A DNA stretch of 64,000 nt from Muribaculaceae bacterium (GTDB lineage: Bacteria > Bacteroidota > Bacteroidia > Bacteroidales > Muribaculaceae). Position numbers and translations under genes: made by a program. The DNA lies in NCBI GenBank assembly GCA_022510505.1, contig JAFLTL010000005.1:41908-105907 (forward strand), in the 5' to 3' direction. This document shows positions 25,876-33,895 of the stretch, piece by piece. The notes under the pieces were generated by a model. That model searched no databases and had not been told where the DNA came from. It was given only the letters and a program-made list of their open reading frames with translations. The stretch's first letter is position 1; the number at the start of each line of letters is the position of its first letter.

Positions 25876-28044
25876 TTATTTTACTTTCAGGTGAGTTGTC
25901 AACGGTTGTGAAGCGCTGGAAGGCCCAACCGCCAGATTTATGCGTCCGGGTTCGAGTACCCATGTTTTCTTGTTTTCATCCCATTTCGCCAGATCAAGTG
26001 CCTTGACTTGTAGAGGGACTGTAACTGATTCGCCCATTGGGATTGAAACCCTTTGGAATGCTCTCAAATGTTTGTTTGGACGCAGGGAGTCCCTAGTGTC
26101 GGGATAGGATGCATAGAGTTGTACTACCTCATCGCCATCCATATCGCCGGTATTCGTAACCTTCACGTTTACCGTGATCACTTTGTCGAGATCCTCGGCT
26201 TTAATATTCTTGTCGGAGAGCTCGATGTCATCATAGGAGAATGAAGTGTAACTCAGTCCATATCCAAATGGATAAAGTGGTTCGCCCTCAAAGTACATAT
26301 AGGTTCTTCCATTTGTGATGTCATAGTCCATCATGTGGGGAAGGTCAAGGATATCCTTTACCCAGGTTTGAGTGGTACGTCCTGCAGGATTGACCTTTCC
26401 GGTCACCACGTCAACAAGACCGTTCCCGGTTTCTTGTGAAGAATGAGTGAAATGTAGTATGGCAGGCAGGTTTTCATTACTCCAATTGATTGCATAGGGG
26501 AATGAGGACTGTAGAACTAATACTGTGTTTGGATTTACGTTGTAAATTTGACGTATCATATCTTCGTCGGGAAGCATCAGCGACCTGCGGTCGACTGCCT
26601 CGCGGCCATCCGACGGAACCGGACTGAAAAACCAATCGGCTTTAGTTCCGAAAGGATGATTCCCAGTAACGATAAACACGATATCGGCTTCGCGTGCCAG
26701 GTCTTCGGCCTGACTCATGCGGTCGTCGATGATATAGTCTACCTGGATTCCCATGGGTTCGAAGGTCTGACGGAAGGCGTCAAGAACCGTTACTTCATAG
26801 GCAGGCACACCGCCATACCAATCCTGAATGATATTGTCGACATAAGGTCCTACCAAAGCGATACGTTTCACCTTGTCGGTGTTTAATGGTAAGAGCTTGT
26901 TCCCGTTGACCGGTTCGTTCTTGAGCATCACAATACTCTTTGCTGTTGCTTCGCGAGCCAGGTTGTGTGCATAGTCGGTTTCCCATGATTTGGGAGCGTC
27001 AGGTGATATATAATAAGGGATTGCTGTGGGATCGGGGTCCAGGAGTCCGAGTTTTATGGCTATCTTTATGTTGCCTCGGAGTGCTTTGTCAAGGTCTTCT
27101 TCAGTGACAAGCCCGTTTTGAAGTGCTGTAGTAAGAGCTTCTTTATAGTTGTCCAGAAACTGCCCGACACCTGCCTTCACGATTAATGCAGCGGCTTCGG
27201 GTAAGGAGTCCACATAGTGGTGGGCCGTCATAAGCAGCCTCATGGCTCCGCCATCGGTACATATGATGCCGTCCATGTCCCAGTCGGGTCGAACAACCTG
27301 GTCGAATACGGGATGAACCGTCATCGGAATGCCGTTCCAACGGTTATAGGCTGCCATGAAAGCACGGCTTCCGCCGTCTGTAATGCCTTTCCAGAAGGGA
27401 TAGGCATAGTATTCGTGGAAAAGTCTTTCGGAAAATTCTGAAGAAGTGCTGTCGCGTCCGAACTCGTTGCTATTTGCAAGAAAGTGTTTCATTAACGAAG
27501 CCATTTTCCAATAACGTGGATTGTCACCCTGCAGTCCTTTTACTTTGGCAACTGTCATTGCTCCCGTCAGGAACGGGTCTTCCCCGAAGGATTCTTCAGT
27601 TCGTCCCCATCGGGGATCACGTGCCAGGTCGGCATTAGGTGCTCTCATGACAAGAGAATGGTAGCGCATGGTGTCCTGAGAGAACATCCAGCGAGCTTCC
27701 TCGGCCGAGAGGTCGGCAATCCGTTGAACAAGGTCAGTATCCCATGTTTCGCCGAGTCCGTAGGCCTGGGGATGGATGGTTGAGGGGTGTCCGCCCCTTT
27801 GATGAGCCGGTCCTCCGAGCGAAAGTCCGTGAAGTCCTTCAAAATGATTGCATGCCGGGATGTTAAGCCTAGGCACACCGAGATTTGTTGAAAAGAGGTT
27901 GATTTTTTCTTCAAGTGTCAATTCCTTGATCAGGGCATCGATTCTTTGTGAGTCGGACAAAGTCGTGTCACGGAATGTCTCCAATGCAAAAATCGGACTT
28001 GATGCAATTATGAGAAAGAGCAAGTTTAGGAAGACTTTTTTCAT
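25876..28044 (-). CDS. GH3 family beta-glucosidase, secreted
   Basis: 722 residues with a signal peptide (about 1-20, ending IFA). The GH3 TIM-barrel includes GLSLGGPAHQRGG and TVHPVFDQVVRPDWDMDGIICTDGG, whose Asp is the expected nucleophile (about 260). The C-terminal alpha/beta sandwich has the KRIALVGPYVDN start (about 395) and the HPFGTKADW region, and a fibronectin type III-like domain ends the protein (about 635-722; VTNTGDMDGDEVVQLY). This layout is that of BglX-like beta-glucosidases/xylosidases that release terminal sugars in the periplasm. Its start is 19 bases after the alkyltransferase gene, so both may be co-transcribed. Confidence 0.93.
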   Translation of the reverse strand: MKKVFLNLLFLIIASSPIFALETFRDTTLSDSQRIDALIKELTLEEKINLFSTNLGVPRLNIPACNHFEGLHGLSLGGPAHQRGGHPSTIHPQAYGLGETWDTDLVQRIADLSAEEARWMFSQDTMRYHSLVMRAPNADLARDPRWGRTEESFGEDPFLTGAMTVAKVKGLQGDNPRYWKMASLMKHFLANSNEFGRDSTSSEFSERLFHEYYAYPFWKGITDGGSRAFMAAYNRWNGIPMTVHPVFDQVVRPDWDMDGIICTDGGAMRLLMTAHHYVDSLPEAAALIVKAGVGQFLDNYKEALTTALQNGLVTEEDLDKALRGNIKIAIKLGLLDPDPTAIPYYISPDAPKSWETDYAHNLAREATAKSIVMLKNEPVNGNKLLPLNTDKVKRIALVGPYVDNIIQDWYGGVPAYEVTVLDAFRQTFEPMGIQVDYIIDDRMSQAEDLAREADIVFIVTGNHPFGTKADWFFSPVPSDGREAVDRRSLMLPDEDMIRQIYNVNPNTVLVLQSSFPYAINWSNENLPAILHFTHSSQETGNGLVDVVTGKVNPAGRTTQTWVKDILDLPHMMDYDITNGRTYMYFEGEPLYPFGYGLSYTSFSYDDIELSDKNIKAEDLDKVITVNVKVTNTGDMDGDEVVQLYASYPDTRDSLRPNKHLRAFQRVSIPMGESVTVPLQVKALDLAKWDENKKTWVLEPGRINLAVGPSSASQPLTTHLKVK

Positions 28045-28063
28045 TGATAGGGAAGATATAAGG

Positions 28064-28444
28064 TTATTTTGTTTGTTCGATGGAATTATATTTTTCGAGA
28101 TTGAGAAGGAACTTCTTGATTTCTATACCGGCAGCATAGCCTCCTATACCATTTTTTGCTACTACTCGATGACACGGAATGAATATGTGAAGAGGATTAC
28201 GTGCAATAGCCGATGCCACTGCCCTGACTGCCTTGGGCTTATGAATTCGTTGGGCAATATCCGAATAGGTAGCTGTTTCGCCATAGGGTATCTTTGCCAC
28301 TTCGTTCCAAACAAGTTTCTGAAAATCGGTTCCTTTCGGAGCTAACGGAAGGTCAAACTGTTTACGGTTGCCAAGAAAATAATCTCTTAACTGATTGTTT
28401 GCTAATTTATTAATTTTTTCAAGTGAATCTTGGATGTATTGCAT
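28064..28444 (-). CDS. Methylated-DNA-protein-cysteine methyltransferase
   Basis: 126 residues from the ATG at 28444 (a TTG two codons earlier is less likely). It consists mostly of the alkyltransferase DNA-binding domain: FQKLVWNEVAKIPYGETATYSDIA, the Arg finger in RAVASAIARN (Arg74) and the acceptor IFIPCHRVV with Cys91. The cysteine is present, so it should transfer alkyl groups from O6-alkylguanine to itself and is not an inactive ATL. It lacks most of the N-terminal domain of Ada/Ogt, so it is a short form. It precedes the GH3 gene. Confidence 0.9.
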   Translation of the reverse strand: MQYIQDSLEKINKLANNQLRDYFLGNRKQFDLPLAPKGTDFQKLVWNEVAKIPYGETATYSDIAQRIHKPKAVRAVASAIARNPLHIFIPCHRVVAKNGIGGYAAGIEIKKFLLNLEKYNSIEQTK

Positions 28445-28519
28445 AGTCAAAATTATAAAATTTCTTTCAATTAACCATATAATGATTATGTCTATATGTC
28501 AAATGTAGGGGAAAATATC

Positions 28520-28527
28520 TATATTTG
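28520..28527 (+). promoter_or_regulatory. -7 promoter element (TATATTTG)
   Basis: TAnnTTTG match 39 bases before the ATG at 28567 of the transglutaminase-like gene. Confidence 0.45.
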
Positions 28528-28566
28528 CATATAAGTAAGGTCTATTTTTATACACACATTATCTTT

Positions 28567-30192
28567 ATGGTTAGGTATATAGTATCTGCATTACTGATGC
28601 TGGGGTCCTTGAGTTGTTTTGCGCAGAATTTTCGCGAGGAATTTGACAAATTCCGCAATCAAATCAAAAAGGAATACAATGATTTCCGTCAAGAGGCAAA
28701 TCAAAGATATGCCGATTATCTCAGTGAGGCATGGGAACGCTATAAAGCGATGGAACCAATAGAACGACCCAAGGAAGCTACGCCCCTCCCGCCGTTGATT
28801 TATGTGGAACCTGTTTTGCCACAGGTTTCCCCCATTGTTACTCCAGATGTTGAACCCATTACACCACCATTGGTACAACCTGAGATTCAGCCTACTGTTC
28901 CTCCCGAATTGGAACCGATAATCATTCCAAAAGAGAATCAAGCTGAAGAACCGGTTGAGGAACAGGTAAAACCGGCTGTTCGTCCCGATGGTCAACCGAT
29001 AATCAAGGTAACTCCCATAATAGTGCCGTTGTTGGCAGTTGAACCTCAACCTGTTCCTGTTGAACCGATAAAAGAAAAGATAGAACCGAACCCTGAATAT
29101 TTCACATTCAGTTTTTTAGGAAACGAAACCGATGTAAGATTGCCAAAAGAAAATAAAATCGTTCTGAAAAATTTGTCGGGTAAAACATTGGGTAGCGCAT
29201 GGGAGCAGTTGAGCAACGGCGACATGGACAATCTTCTTTATGACTGTTTGAAAATCAGAGAAGAAAATAACTTGTGTGATTGGGCCTATTTGCTTATGCT
29301 TGAGGCTTTGGCGAAAGCCTTCTATGGCGATACCAACGAGGCAACGATGTTGATGGCTTGGCTTTATTGTCAGTCGGGCTACCAGATGAGATTGGCATCG
29401 GCAAGCGATCAGCTGGTAATGCTATATGGCTCAAAACACTTGATTTATGACTCTCCTAGTTATGTCCAAGATGGAGCCACTCTTTATCCTTTCCGAAATA
29501 AATCGAGCGAGTTGAATATTAGCAAGGCGAAATATCCAGGAGAAAAACAAATGTCCCTATTAATAGACAAGGAGCCGGTAACGGGAAATAGCCTCAGCAA
29601 GGAGCGAAACATTATCTCTAAGAAATATCCCGAAATTAATATGCTGTCCCAGGTTAAGAATCCGTTGATTGATTTCTTCAACACCTATCCGACCTCGGCT
29701 CTTGACGGTAACCTAATGACACGATGGGCTATGTATGCCAACACACCGTTGTCAATTGAGACAAAGGAAAAGCTCTATCCAAAATTCAAGCAGGAACTCC
29801 AAGGAATGTCGGAACTGGAATCAACACAACGAATCCTAAACTGGGTTCAAACCGGTTTGGAATATAAATTCGATGATGAAGTGTGGGGAGGCGACCGTGC
29901 ATTTTTCGCTGAAGAAACCTTGTATTATCCCTATTGTGATTGTGAAGACCGTGCAATCCTTTTCTCACGACTGGTTCGTGATCTCCTCGGACTAGATGTG
30001 GCACTGGTTTATTATCCCGGGCATTTGGCAGCTGCTGTGAATTTCAACGAGAAAGTGTCGGGTGATGCGATTGTAGTTAACGGAAAGGATTTCATCGTGT
30101 GTGATCCGACTTTCATCGGTGCGCCAGTTGGAGTACAAATGCCCAACATGGACTACAATCGTGCACAGGCAATTGTTCTGAAAAAAAATTGA
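28567..30192 (+). CDS. Secreted transglutaminase-like protein with proline-rich linker
   Basis: 541 residues from the ATG at 28567, which gives a signal peptide (VSALLMLGSLSCFAQ); the frame opens earlier at 28525 without one. A short charged helical region (about 20-55) is followed by a Pro/Glu/Val-rich linker (about 60-180) with repeated P-x-x-P-E/V patterns. The C-terminal part is a transglutaminase-like cysteine-protease fold: ILNWVQTGLEYKFDDEVWGGDRAFFAEE, then YYPYCDCEDRAILF with the likely nucleophile Cys (about 458-460), PGHLAAAVNF with His (about 486) and GKDFIVCDPTF with Asp (about 508). The substrate is unknown; a peptidase or cross-linking role in the periplasm is inferred. Confidence 0.78.
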   Translation: MVRYIVSALLMLGSLSCFAQNFREEFDKFRNQIKKEYNDFRQEANQRYADYLSEAWERYKAMEPIERPKEATPLPPLIYVEPVLPQVSPIVTPDVEPITPPLVQPEIQPTVPPELEPIIIPKENQAEEPVEEQVKPAVRPDGQPIIKVTPIIVPLLAVEPQPVPVEPIKEKIEPNPEYFTFSFLGNETDVRLPKENKIVLKNLSGKTLGSAWEQLSNGDMDNLLYDCLKIREENNLCDWAYLLMLEALAKAFYGDTNEATMLMAWLYCQSGYQMRLASASDQLVMLYGSKHLIYDSPSYVQDGATLYPFRNKSSELNISKAKYPGEKQMSLLIDKEPVTGNSLSKERNIISKKYPEINMLSQVKNPLIDFFNTYPTSALDGNLMTRWAMYANTPLSIETKEKLYPKFKQELQGMSELESTQRILNWVQTGLEYKFDDEVWGGDRAFFAEETLYYPYCDCEDRAILFSRLVRDLLGLDVALVYYPGHLAAAVNFNEKVSGDAIVVNGKDFIVCDPTFIGAPVGVQMPNMDYNRAQAIVLKKN

Positions 30193-30211
30193 TAGAAAAT
30201 GTTATTTTAAA

Positions 30212-31216
30212 CTAATAACTTAACTTATCGAAAGTCCGGTTACCTTTAAGATAATAGTTACTAAGGATATTGACCGGTCGACTGTTTTTTAAAAGATCTT
30301 GTGAGGGGAAACTTCGGTAGTTTCCTCTCATTTTTTTGAAGTCTTTATGTGCTTTAAGAATAGCCGAAGCATGTTTAAATTTCCCTTTTACAATGAATGA
30401 ACCCCAAGCAAGAGTGTCGAGAAGTCGACGTCGAAACAGTTTCGAATCTTTTTCCTTTCCAACAGGTAGATTCTTGTGAAGCATCAGAAGATTGTTTCGG
30501 AAATTCAAATAGGTTTTTTGTGGTGATGAACTATCAAGGCTAGCTCCTCCGAGATGATAGACTACTGACCGGGGGCAATAGAGAATTCGGCCACCGTGTA
30601 GTTGAAGTCGCCAGCAGAGGTCAATTTCCTCCATGTGGGCGAAGAAGAGCCGATCCAATCCTCCTGCCTCAATATAAGCGGCTCGCTTAACTGCCAGAGC
30701 GGCTCCCGAGGCCCAGAATATGGGGGTTTCGGTGTTATGTTGCCCGAGGTCCTCCTCGACGGTTTCAAATATTCGTCCTCTACAATAGGGATAACCGTTA
30801 CAGTCGAGAAATCCTCCGGCCGCTCCCGCATACTCAAAAAAGTCATGATTTCTTTCCGATAGAATTTTAGGCTGTGCTGCCACGACTTCGGGACGACTGA
30901 GCACCTGCAGCAAAGGAGTCATCCAACCTTTTGCCGGCGCTGCATCGGAGTTGAGCAAAACGATATATTTATAGTTTGATAATTGTTCGATTGCCAGATT
31001 ATATCCTTCGGCAAATCCATGATTCTCATTGAATGAAATTATTTCAACCGACGGGTAATTCTGTTGAAGCCATTGGATGGAATCATCGGTAGAACCATTG
31101 TCGGCCACAATGATGCGAGCAATTTCTTCGGGAGTATTGGCGATAACACGTGGAATGAATTGCCGTAGCAGTTCAACTCCGTTCCAATTGAGAATTATAA
31201 CAGCCGTTTCAACCAT
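30212..31216 (-). CDS. Glycosyltransferase family 2, rhamnosyltransferase-like
   Basis: 334 residues from the ATG at 31216 (a TTG at 31222 is in frame). GT-A fold with AVIILNWNGVELLRQFIP at the N-terminus, ADNGSTDDSIQWL, the donor-site LLNSDAAP (DxD-like, about 92-99) and FFAHMEEIDLCWRLQLHGG (ED acid/base motif, about 195-213). It resembles dTDP-rhamnosyltransferase-like GT2 enzymes. It is the last gene of the ftsB-like/membrane protein/mtaB/GT2 operon and overlaps mtaB by 8 bases. A role in cell-surface glycans is inferred. Confidence 0.9.
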   Translation of the reverse strand: MVETAVIILNWNGVELLRQFIPRVIANTPEEIARIIVADNGSTDDSIQWLQQNYPSVEIISFNENHGFAEGYNLAIEQLSNYKYIVLLNSDAAPAKGWMTPLLQVLSRPEVVAAQPKILSERNHDFFEYAGAAGGFLDCNGYPYCRGRIFETVEEDLGQHNTETPIFWASGAALAVKRAAYIEAGGLDRLFFAHMEEIDLCWRLQLHGGRILYCPRSVVYHLGGASLDSSSPQKTYLNFRNNLLMLHKNLPVGKEKDSKLFRRRLLDTLAWGSFIVKGKFKHASAILKAHKDFKKMRGNYRSFPSQDLLKNSRPVNILSNYYLKGNRTFDKLSY

Positions 31217-32546
31217 CAACAAGATTTCCTTTAAGTGTTACACCATCCTTGTCGCAATGCTCAATGCCGGTTATAAAAACAGGCGAGATTTCATTAACCA
31301 AACTTGGTTTTGTTGGTTTTACACTAACTCTCAGGTAATTGTCGGTATGGCCTGAAATCATTCCTGTCATTTCGTTGAATTCCTCGAAAAGTACCGGTCT
31401 AATTGTTTCAATAAATCTTTCGGAAAATTTCTTTTCTTTGTTTTTCGACAAATCTAGGATAATGTTCATTCGGTTTCGTTGTTCAACCGGATTTACCACA
31501 GGCTTGATTTGCAAAGCGGCCGTGCCAGGTCGTTCGCTATAGGGGAAAACGTGAAGGCGTGAGATGTCGAGGTTTTGAATGAAGTTTACCGATGATTCGA
31601 ATCTTTCGGGGGTTTCTCCACGCATGCCTACAATCAGATCGACTCCGATGAAGGCATCGGGAATAAATTGTCTGATGAGAGCGATTTTTTCTGAGAATAG
31701 TTTTGTGTCATAGTGACGCCTCATCAACTTCAGCACTTCATCATTTCCCGATTGCAACGGGATGTGGAAATGGGGCATGAAACGTTTCGATGATGCAACG
31801 AATTTAATAATCTCTTCAGTTAAAAGATTCGGTTCAATCGAAGAAATTCTATAGCGGTCTATACCATCAACATTTTCGAGAGTTCGAATGAGATCAATGA
31901 ACTTTTCGGAAGAATTTCGTCCGAAGTCACCTATATTCACCCCTGTCAATACAATTTCCTTTGCACCGTCGGCGGCAGCCTTTTCGGCGAGTTTCAAAAG
32001 AGATGAAATTTCGGGCGACCGGCTTTTACCTCTTGCGTAAGGAATAGTGCAATAGCTGCAGAAATAGTTGCAACCGTCCTGCACCTTAAGAAAATACCGG
32101 GTTCGGTCGCCCCGCGAACAGGAGTGTTCAAAGGTTGAGAAATCTTTTGCCGGAATAATATCGGCCTTGATTTGATTCTTGTTAAGATAGGCTTCTACGA
32201 CGTTGGGAAGGGTGTTCTTCGAATCGTTGCCAATGACAGTCACTACACCGGGCAGCGACCCTGCTTCATCAGGTTTCAACTGGCTGTAACAGCCTGTGAC
32301 AAATATCCCGGCCCCAGGATAACGTGAAGCAAGGGAACGAATCATGTGGCGGCATTTCTTATCGGCCACGGCAGTAACACTGCAGGTGTTTACTATAATG
32401 ACATCCGGGTCTTCCCAGTCGGTAGCACGCCTAACTCCCTTCTGTTCCAGGTTGGTTGCTATAGAAGAGGATTCGGCAAAATTCAGTTTACAACCAAAGG
32501 TGACGTATTTTGCCTTATATGATGCGAAAGTGGTGTTGTCAATCAA
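31209..32546 (-). CDS. mtaB: tRNA t6A37 C2-methylthiotransferase MtaB
   Basis: 445 residues. This radical-SAM methylthiotransferase converts t6A37 to ms2t6A37 in tRNA-Lys(UUU). The N-terminal UPF0004 domain has the three Fe-S Cys in VTFGCKLNFAES, VNTCSVTAVAD and VTGCYSQ. The radical-SAM motif is CNYFCSYCTIPYARG (about 148-162), and a C-terminal TRAM-like part follows (about 375-440). The GCKLN form separates MtaB from MiaB/RimO. The only start that keeps the conserved N-terminus is a TTG at 32546, overlapping the upstream gene by 8 bases. Confidence 0.93.
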   Translation of the reverse strand: MIDNTTFASYKAKYVTFGCKLNFAESSSIATNLEQKGVRRATDWEDPDVIIVNTCSVTAVADKKCRHMIRSLASRYPGAGIFVTGCYSQLKPDEAGSLPGVVTVIGNDSKNTLPNVVEAYLNKNQIKADIIPAKDFSTFEHSCSRGDRTRYFLKVQDGCNYFCSYCTIPYARGKSRSPEISSLLKLAEKAAADGAKEIVLTGVNIGDFGRNSSEKFIDLIRTLENVDGIDRYRISSIEPNLLTEEIIKFVASSKRFMPHFHIPLQSGNDEVLKLMRRHYDTKLFSEKIALIRQFIPDAFIGVDLIVGMRGETPERFESSVNFIQNLDISRLHVFPYSERPGTAALQIKPVVNPVEQRNRMNIILDLSKNKEKKFSERFIETIRPVLFEEFNEMTGMISGHTDNYLRVSVKPTKPSLVNEISPVFITGIEHCDKDGVTLKGNLVDG

Positions 32547-32952
32547 TCGAAGAAGAATTTCGTTTCTCGTTTTCTTTTGCCACAGTTCTCGGAATCATAA
32601 TGGAGGTATAGATTTGAATTGCTCCCCCCGCCATAGTGAAACCGAGCCAGTCACGCATTGCCGCGGGTTCATAAAACATAAAGAATGCTGCTACGCAGAA
32701 AAACAGAGCGCTCCAGGCCTCAATCCGGTAGAGTCGTTTTAAGCGGAATACTTGCCCGGTATAGGGAGAAAAAATCCGTGTGAGCAAAAGCAAGAGGGCT
32801 CCAGCACTATAAATCCATCGATAGGTCCCGGTGTTTCCTAGCAGTGGCATCAGGGTTCCTGCTACAATCAATAGCATTCCAAGTGTTATTCCCCAAAGTT
32901 TCCATTGAGCATGTTGTCGCCCGGTGACGGAATTATCGTTATTATTTTTCAT
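32539..32952 (-). CDS. Small four-TM membrane protein
   Basis: 137 residues from the ATG at 32952; upstream in-frame codons lie inside the ftsB-like gene. About four hydrophobic segments (17-37, 43-60, 76-94, 100-118), with a charged N-terminus and tail. No family recognised. It lies one base after the FtsB-like gene and overlaps mtaB by 8 bases. Confidence 0.72.
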   Translation of the reverse strand: MKNNNDNSVTGRQHAQWKLWGITLGMLLIVAGTLMPLLGNTGTYRWIYSAGALLLLLTRIFSPYTGQVFRLKRLYRIEAWSALFFCVAAFFMFYEPAAMRDWLGFTMAGGAIQIYTSIMIPRTVAKENEKRNSSSID

Positions 32953-32953
32953 C

Positions 32954-33256
32954 TTAGTCTTTTGTGAATACATAAACGTCCTCATCGCGTCGCTGCATGT
33001 GGTATTGTTCACGAACAATCCTTTCCAGCGTCTCGCGGTCAGTGGACAGTTTGCTGTTTAACTGGCGATAGTAGGCGATAGTGTCCTCGTGGTTTTTTAT
33101 CTCTTTCTTGAGCCGTTCGATTTCCAAGTCATATTCATAGTAGCGTTGAACGTTGTTTTCATTGAAAAAAGTCAAAAAAACAATGACAGCCACTCCAACG
33201 AGAAATGGCCAGCGAATGTAACGTCGACACCAAGAAATGAAACGGTTTACTTTCAT
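32954..33256 (-). CDS. FtsB/DivIC-like septum formation protein
   Basis: 100 residues with a short cytoplasmic N-terminus, one TM helix (about 17-33), a coiled coil (about 40-80; EYDLEIERLKKEIKNHEDTIAYYRQL) and a C-terminal REQYHMQRRDEDVYVF motif. This is the FtsB/DivIC layout; such proteins join FtsL and FtsQ to activate septal peptidoglycan synthesis. It is first in the operon, 22 bases after a -7 box. Confidence 0.88.
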   Translation of the reverse strand: MKVNRFISWCRRYIRWPFLVGVAVIVFLTFFNENNVQRYYEYDLEIERLKKEIKNHEDTIAYYRQLNSKLSTDRETLERIVREQYHMQRRDEDVYVFTKD

Positions 33257-33277
33257 TATGGAGAATAAAGAGGCCTA

Positions 33278-33285
33278 CAAAGTTA
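33278..33285 (-). promoter_or_regulatory. -7 promoter element (TAACTTTG) for the ftsB-like operon
   Basis: Minus-strand TAnnTTTG match 22 bases before the ATG at 33256. It lies close to the divergent plus-strand box at 33299-33306, so the two promoters overlap. Confidence 0.5.
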
Positions 33286-33298
33286 CCAAAAATTTGAT

Positions 33299-33306
33299 TA
33301 GTTTTG
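33299..33306 (+). promoter_or_regulatory. -7 promoter element (TAGTTTTG)
   Basis: TAnnTTTG match 29 bases before the ATG at 33335 of the ProX-type deacylase. Confidence 0.45.
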
Positions 33307-33334
33307 TGATGATTTTCGAAATCATAGCGATGCA

Positions 33335-33895
33335 ATGGATAAGGATTATGTCAAATGGAACGGTAAGCCCATGGATGTTACCGGCAGGGCAGAAGAGGAA
33401 GTCAGAACCTACGAGTTCCTTAACACTCTTGGAATAGATTTCATGACATTATATCATCCGGCTGCCTTCACGATGGAGGAATGTGAACGAGTTCGAGATA
33501 GAATCGAAGCACCTGTTTTCAAAAATCTTTTCCTGACCAATAAACAGCACACTTTATTCTATCTTTTGATGATGCCGGCCGACAAACCTTTCAAGACAAA
33601 ATATCTGTCGTCGCAGTTGGGGTGCGCACGTTTATCGTTTGCTTCGGAAGAAGAGATGGTGGAGATGCTTCATATTCATCCGGGAGCGGTTTCTCCGTTA
33701 GGGCTGCGTAATGATGTGAATGGTCAGATTCGACTGATAATTGACAGTGATCTTAAGGACAGTGGGCGCTATGCCTGTCATCCGTGCGTCAATACAGCCT
33801 CGGTGGCAATGACTCTTGAGGATCTTTTGGGAAAGGTCATTCCGGCAACCGGTCATGATTTCACTTGGGTGGAGTTGCCTCAGGAACCGGAATGA
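33335..33895 (+). CDS. Aminoacyl-tRNA deacylase of the ProX/YbaK family
   Basis: 186 residues of the prolyl-tRNA-synthetase-associated (YbaK/ProX) fold. Features are LYHPAAFTMEECERVRDRI, the KNLFLTNKQHTLFYLLMMPADKPF stretch with the conserved Lys (about 68), and GAVSPLGLRNDVNGQIRLIID followed by CHPCVNTASVAMTLEDLL. Family members hydrolyse misacylated tRNA, classically Ala-tRNA-Pro, in trans to ProRS. Free-standing here. The 3' end overlaps the convergent UvrD/AddA-like gene by 35 bases. Confidence 0.9.
   Translation: MDKDYVKWNGKPMDVTGRAEEEVRTYEFLNTLGIDFMTLYHPAAFTMEECERVRDRIEAPVFKNLFLTNKQHTLFYLLMMPADKPFKTKYLSSQLGCARLSFASEEEMVEMLHIHPGAVSPLGLRNDVNGQIRLIIDSDLKDSGRYACHPCVNTASVAMTLEDLLGKVIPATGHDFTWVELPQEPE

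Noticed and set aside
28448..28455. Minus-strand TAATTTTG as promoter of the alkyltransferase gene
   Set aside because: It ends only 3 bases before the ATG, which would place the transcription start inside the gene.
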